31,876 nucleotides of DNA from a virus, in the IMG/VR virus record IMGVR_UViG_3300042563_000557, positions 1-31,876 of that record. One strand, 5' to 3'. The translations under genes were made by a program, and so were the position numbers. Positions 28,634 to 31,876 of the stretch are shown piece by piece (the first letter of the stretch is position 1; each line of letters opens with the position of its first letter). The notes beneath the pieces were generated by a model, which did no database searches, was not told the DNA's origin, and saw only the letters and a program-made list of their open reading frames with translations.

Positions 28634-28867
28634 ATGCAAACAACATTAATAAAATGGTTATTTGACACTTTGCGGGTAAATAATTACATGAACAAAAAAC
28701 AATTTGAAAACGCCAATACATGGCTAATTCAGGAAGCAAAAGAAGCCGAAAAGGAAATTTTAAAAAATGCATGGGAAACGTCAGAAAAAAACATGCGCGC
28801 AACGTTTAGCAATTCAACACATAAAGGCGTTACATTTGAACAATATTATAATCAATTAAAAAAATAA
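28634..28867 (+). CDS. Small helical protein, unknown
   Basis: A 77-residue protein with two helices (KQFENANTWLIQEAKEAEKE and a following stretch) and C-terminal THKGVTFEQYYNQLKK. Its end resembles that of the protein at 28990 (FKGTAKEFYDAC), so the two may be distant paralogues. No known function. Confidence 0.55.
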   Translation: MQTTLIKWLFDTLRVNNYMNKKQFENANTWLIQEAKEAEKEILKNAWETSEKNMRATFSNSTHKGVTFEQYYNQLKK

Positions 28868-28984
28868 ATGAAATCATTATCAAACTATTTATTTAAAAAA
28901 TATTTTGAATGTAATAAAACACAAAAACAATATTGGTTTGATTTATATTTAAAAGCATATTTCAAAGAACAAATACAAAAATAA
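28868..28984 (+). CDS. Very small basic protein, unknown
   Basis: A 38-codon gene starting right after the previous stop (TAAATG). The product MKSLSNYLFKKYFECNKTQK continues with aromatic residues (YWFDLYLKAYFK) and is basic and amphipathic. Coding support is the abutting start and the following gene 5 bases later; no family. Confidence 0.4.
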   Translation: MKSLSNYLFKKYFECNKTQKQYWFDLYLKAYFKEQIQK

Positions 28985-28989
28985 AACTT

Positions 28990-29220
28990 ATGAAAACATC
29001 GTTAGAAATGTTAATCGACGAATTAACAAAAAACATCGTACCAAGCGAGCAAGCGGACGAAACGGAATTGGCTAGAAACGGAGCGTTTCACGTTGCTATA
29101 AATTACGCCCGAACTTTTCAACAACGGGAAAAAGATTTGATTTTGTCGGCGTTCGATAGCAAGTTTAAAGGAACGGCAAAAGAATTTTACGACGCATGTT
29201 TCACAAAAAGCAATTTATAA
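28990..29220 (+). CDS. Small helical protein, unknown
   Basis: A 76-residue acidic protein: MKTSLEMLIDELTKNIVPSE, then a helix INYARTFQQREKDLILSAF, ending KFKGTAKEFYDACF. It resembles small helical proteins that recur in Bacteroidetes phage early regions, with no role known to me. The C-terminal part matches loosely the 28634 product. Confidence 0.6.
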   Translation: MKTSLEMLIDELTKNIVPSEQADETELARNGAFHVAINYARTFQQREKDLILSAFDSKFKGTAKEFYDACFTKSNL

Positions 29221-29221
29221 A

Positions 29222-29443
29222 ATGACACCAACAGAAAAAGCATTGGAAATAGCAAACGCAATGTATAACGGAAGCGTTTTCGATAAAACAAAAGAACAAC
29301 ATTTGTTAGAACTTGAAAACGCAAAGCGTTGCGCATTAATAGCAGTTAATGAGATATTAAATTGGGTAATAGTTGGAACTTATGACTATGAGTCATTAAA
29401 TGAATTTTGGCAAGAAGTTAAACAAGAAATAATCAACTTATAA
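29222..29443 (+). CDS. Small helical protein, unknown
   Basis: A 73-residue protein, MTPTEKALEIANAMYNGSVF, with helix LLELENAKRCALIAVNEILN and C-terminal NEFWQEVKQEIINL. The phrase FWQEVKQEI is common in small Bacteroidetes phage proteins of unknown role. It begins 1 base after the previous stop. Confidence 0.62.
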   Translation: MTPTEKALEIANAMYNGSVFDKTKEQHLLELENAKRCALIAVNEILNWVIVGTYDYESLNEFWQEVKQEIINL

Positions 29444-29452
29444 GTTTATTTT

Positions 29453-29638
29453 ATGACAAAGAAACAACAACCCGACCCAATTACCGAAACAATTTTCGAA
29501 ACTGAAAAAAGACTAAAAAGAAAAGCAAGCGTAGTTCTAGCAGAAGCGAAACAGATTGAAGCCGTCAAATTAAAAAGCGGTTTTCATTGGATTTTAATAG
29601 ATAACAAAACAATGGTTTTAAGAAAAATAAAAAAATAA
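29453..29638 (+). CDS. Small basic protein, unknown
   Basis: A 61-residue basic protein, MTKKQQPDPITETIFETEKR, with a helix followed by a strand pair (FHWILIDNKTMVLRKIKK). The stop overlaps the next ATG (TAATG). No family recognised. Confidence 0.55.
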   Translation: MTKKQQPDPITETIFETEKRLKRKASVVLAEAKQIEAVKLKSGFHWILIDNKTMVLRKIKK

Positions 29639-29820
29639 TGTCAAACAAAATAAATTCGTTAAGTCAAAAAATTTTAGTCGTTGAATACTATTTGACGCAT
29701 AAAACAAACGGTATAAAATTAATTGCAAAGGAATTGGAAATCATGCAAACTTCATTGTTAAAAATCGTTAACCAATACGAAAAGGACGGGTTTTTGATTT
29801 TACCGTCAAAAATGAATTAA
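29638..29820 (+). CDS. Small helix-turn-helix-like protein before terminase
   Basis: A 60-residue protein: LSQKILVVEYYLTHKTNGIK then LIAKELEIMQTSLLKIVNQY, a helix-turn-helix pattern (about 23-46), and a short wing-like end. It sits immediately before the terminase promoter candidate and its last codons contain that promoter's -33 box. It could regulate the late genes or be a small terminase-associated protein. Confidence 0.5.
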   Translation: MSNKINSLSQKILVVEYYLTHKTNGIKLIAKELEIMQTSLLKIVNQYEKDGFLILPSKMN

Positions 29821-29825
29821 CTTTG
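29793..29825 (+). promoter_or_regulatory. Promoter candidate of the packaging/late genes
   Basis: TTTG (29793-29796), 21 bases, TAACTTTG (29818-29825) fits the Bacteroidetes pattern with a slightly long spacer. It lies directly before the small terminase gene and may start the late transcript through terminase, head and tail genes. Confidence 0.55.
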
Positions 29826-29851
29826 TATTTTACAACGAACAAACAAAGAAA

Positions 29852-30214
29852 ATGGCAAACGAAGGCAATTTAATAAAATATCAAAAAGGACAATCGGGCA
29901 ACCCAAGCGGGCGCCCTGTTGGTGCGCTTGGTAGTAAAACTATTTTACAAAAATATTTAAACCTAGTAACTAGCGCAGAAAACCCAATAACAAAAGAGTT
30001 TGAAAATTTGACAATCGCCGAACAAATGCACCTTAAACAAGTTGCAAAAGCAATCGAGGGCGACTTATATTCTTACAAAGAAATAATCGACAGATTAGAG
30101 GGCAAAACAATTTCAGTTCAGGAAATCAAACAGGAAATAACACAAAAGACGTTGCGCGTTGGATATGGAGACAGCGACAACGAAGACGCGGACGAAAATT
30201 TCGACAATGGATAA
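29852..30214 (+). CDS. Small terminase subunit (TerS-like)
   Basis: A 120-residue protein with the N-terminal signature KYQKGQSGNPSGRPVGALGS (about 9-28), seen in DUF5681/TerS-like proteins next to large terminases. A helical centre (LTIAEQMHLKQVAKAIEGDL) and IDRLEGKTISVQEIKQEI (about 83-100) follow, then an acidic tail. It would recognise phage DNA and recruit the large subunit. Its end overlaps the large terminase start by 8 bases. Confidence 0.75.
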   Translation: MANEGNLIKYQKGQSGNPSGRPVGALGSKTILQKYLNLVTSAENPITKEFENLTIAEQMHLKQVAKAIEGDLYSYKEIIDRLEGKTISVQEIKQEITQKTLRVGYGDSDNEDADENFDNG

Positions 30215-31670
30215 AATAGACTTTAACCCCAAATTATTTAACAATCTTTATTGGCATTTACTAAATTATTTTAGTGATGCCAATTTCCGTTTTATATGGG
30301 TTTACGGCGGTTCGTCAAGTTCCAAAACCTTTTCGGTAGTACAACTTCAAATCGTACTTATGTTATCAGGCGAGGGCGAAAATAGTTTGATTTTAAGGAA
30401 ATACGCAAGCGACATTCGCGACAGTATCTTTGCCGACTTCAAAGGCATAATTTCTGAATGGGGTTTGAATGATTTATTTATCATACAACAAAATTATATT
30501 ATTTGCGTCCCGACGGGTTCGTTTGTTCGTTTTCGTGGTTTGGACGACAGCGAAAAGGTCAAAGGGATTTCCCAATTTAAGCGGGTAATAATGGAAGAAA
30601 TTTCACAGTTTGACGAATTGGATTTTAAGCAAATTAAAAAACGTTTGAGGGGTCGCGTCGGCCAACAGATAATCGGAATATTTAACCCAATAAGTGAGCA
30701 ACATTGGATAAAAGAAAATATTTTCGATAGGGAAACATTAACAGACATCGAAAGCAACATTTGCCAAACGCAAATAAACGCCACAGGAGACACGATAGTT
30801 TTGAAGACGAACTATTTAGATAATAAATATATTGTCGGCGAATGGGACGACGACGGGGCGCAAATCGGCGGTTTTGTCGATACGCATGTAATCAATGACT
30901 TTGAAAAGGATAAAATAAACGATTTTAATTATTATCAAATATACGGTTTGGGTAATTGGGGGAAACTTCGCACAGGTGGCGAGTTTTGGAAGGACTTTCA
31001 AACGGACAAACACGTCACGACAAAAAGTTGGGACGAAAGTTTGCCAATACATTTATCATTTGACGAAAACGTTAACCCACATATCACATGTCTAGTTTGG
31101 CAAATTAACGGCAAAATCGCGACACAGATTGACGAAATTTGTTTGCCCGACCCGCGAAATAGAGTTTTAGACGCTTGCAACGAATTTAAACAACGGTACC
31201 CCGTCGGCAGGGTCAAAGGTTTATTTTTATACGGCGACCGAACAAGTATAAAAGAGGACACGAAGTTGGCGAAAGGAGAGAATTTTTATACCAAAATAAA
31301 CCAACATTTAGCCGAATATTCACCACGTTTGCGCATGCAAAGTGTAAACCCAAGCGTCGCACAGTCAGGGGGTTTCATTAATGAAATTTATCGTAATTGT
31401 TTTGAAAATATAACTATCTTTGTAAATGATAAATGCAAAAAAAGCCTTTTCGATTATCAATATGCATTAGAAGACAGCGACGGAACCATTAAGAAATCAA
31501 AGAAAACAAACCCCGTAACAAAGGTAAGTTTTGAGGAGTTCGGACATTGTAGCGACGCGAAAAGGTACTTTTTAACGGTGGCGTTTGCTACTGAATATCA
31601 AAATTATTTAAGAGGTGGCCGAAAGTCCACAATTTCAATAGGTAGAAATAGAACAAAATCAGGGTATTAA
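30207..31670 (+). CDS. Large terminase subunit (TerL, ATPase and nuclease)
   Basis: A 487-residue packaging motor. Walker A is GGSSSSKT (34-41), following WVYG; Walker B is VIMEE (127-131), within FKRVIMEEISQFDE. FRGLDDSEKVKGI (109-121) matches the terminase adenine-side region, and GIFNPISEQHWI is the coupling motif. In the C-terminal nuclease, LSFDENVNP (Asp286) is the expected metal ligand, and GDRTS and DAKRYF lie further on. I chose ATG 30207; a TTG at 30159 would overlap the small terminase by 56 bases. The relative to PBSX/Terminase_3-type enzymes is likely; packaging mode cannot be told. Confidence 0.9.
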   Translation: MDKIDFNPKLFNNLYWHLLNYFSDANFRFIWVYGGSSSSKTFSVVQLQIVLMLSGEGENSLILRKYASDIRDSIFADFKGIISEWGLNDLFIIQQNYIICVPTGSFVRFRGLDDSEKVKGISQFKRVIMEEISQFDELDFKQIKKRLRGRVGQQIIGIFNPISEQHWIKENIFDRETLTDIESNICQTQINATGDTIVLKTNYLDNKYIVGEWDDDGAQIGGFVDTHVINDFEKDKINDFNYYQIYGLGNWGKLRTGGEFWKDFQTDKHVTTKSWDESLPIHLSFDENVNPHITCLVWQINGKIATQIDEICLPDPRNRVLDACNEFKQRYPVGRVKGLFLYGDRTSIKEDTKLAKGENFYTKINQHLAEYSPRLRMQSVNPSVAQSGGFINEIYRNCFENITIFVNDKCKKSLFDYQYALEDSDGTIKKSKKTNPVTKVSFEEFGHCSDAKRYFLTVAFATEYQNYLRGGRKSTISIGRNRTKSGY

Positions 31671-31735
31671 ATGAGTAAATTTATATTTAAAATGTATTTG
31701 ACATTCATTTTGATAGTCTTTAAAATAAAAAATTT

Positions 31736-31876
31736 ATGGCGTATTTAAACGGCACGGACTATTTATTGCAAATTCAGGACGTTAATTTGCAACAAATCAT
31801 TAATTCAAACGTCGCAATCAGGGAAAATGCAGACCTATTGGCCGAAGCCGAAGCGCGTTCGTACTTAATACAAAAG
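31736..31876 (+). CDS. Repeated start of the gp36-like gene (cut by window end)
   Basis: This is the second reading of the first 47 codons of the gene at 107-517, caused by the circular overlap. It differs only at 31756 (G for A), a silent change. It is not a second gene. Confidence 0.9.
   Translation, partial: MAYLNGTDYLLQIQDVNLQQIINSNVAIRENADLLAEAEARSYLIQK

Noticed and set aside
1-31876. CRISPR array, tRNA genes, insertion sequence, integrase or transposase
   Set aside because: I looked for regular repeats with spacers, cloverleaf arms and recombinase motifs on both strands and saw none. The short tandem repeat at 23495-23530 is in frame within a gene and has no spacers.

Overview
The window is the complete circular map of a small, AT-rich, contractile-tailed bacteriophage (myovirus morphology), read slightly more than once around. 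Bases 1-247 recur at 31630-31876 with a single difference, so one unit is 31,629 bp. All genes I can support are on the + strand and tightly packed. The host is very probably a member of the Bacteroidetes, most likely Flavobacteriia. The promoter candidates follow TTG/TTTG-N19-21-TAnnTTTG, starts lack Shine-Dalgarno sequences and instead carry an A/T-rich AAAATTATG-type context, and the tail-fibre C-terminus (GFLPPRM...) is a form common in that phylum. I see no integrase, transposase or confident lysogeny repressor, so a virulent lifestyle is the simplest reading.

Layout, starting at the packaging genes and going round: small and large terminase (29852-31670), then Mu-like head genes (gp36-like, DUF935 portal, MuF protein fused to a metallopeptidase-like domain, small Cys protein, gpG-like protein, tail terminator candidate; 107-4371). 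Next comes an isolated baseplate/fibre block (J-like protein, tail protein, fibre; 4379-6746). A tiny ribbon-helix-helix gene (6750-6902) and a palindromic operator candidate precede the ClpP-type protease/scaffold and major capsid genes (6990-9071). The tail module follows: sheath, tube, assembly chaperone with a -1 frameshift, tape measure, DUF6046 protein, hub, spike, gp25-like wedge, gpX/LysM-like protein and a large fibre (9154-18574). The lysis operon has its own promoter and terminator: small acidic protein, holin, M15 endolysin, single-protein spanin (18561-20217).

The early region (20390-29820) begins with a consensus promoter and holds many small unknown proteins, a probable SSB-like protein, a replication initiator with iteron-like repeats inside its own gene, a RecA-fold helicase-type ATPase, winged-helix proteins and NinB/NinG recombination proteins. 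A second near-copy of the early promoter (26914-26944) drives a block of small proteins including DnaJ-type zinc and HTH proteins. The phage thus joins a Mu-like head to a lambda-like replication/recombination module in place of transposition.

The most unusual material is non-coding. A structured leader at 22868-22990 has a loop perfectly complementary to an upstream strand plus a possible switching hairpin next to a start codon. Three copies of a compact element with interleaved complementary arms (pseudoknot topology) lie between early genes at 20666-20690, 27431-27455 and 27691-27714. Also notable are a well-formed frameshift site in the tail chaperone, six helically phased AAAGCA repeats in the initiator gene, near-complete absence of GATC (two occurrences) and apparent absence of CCGG.
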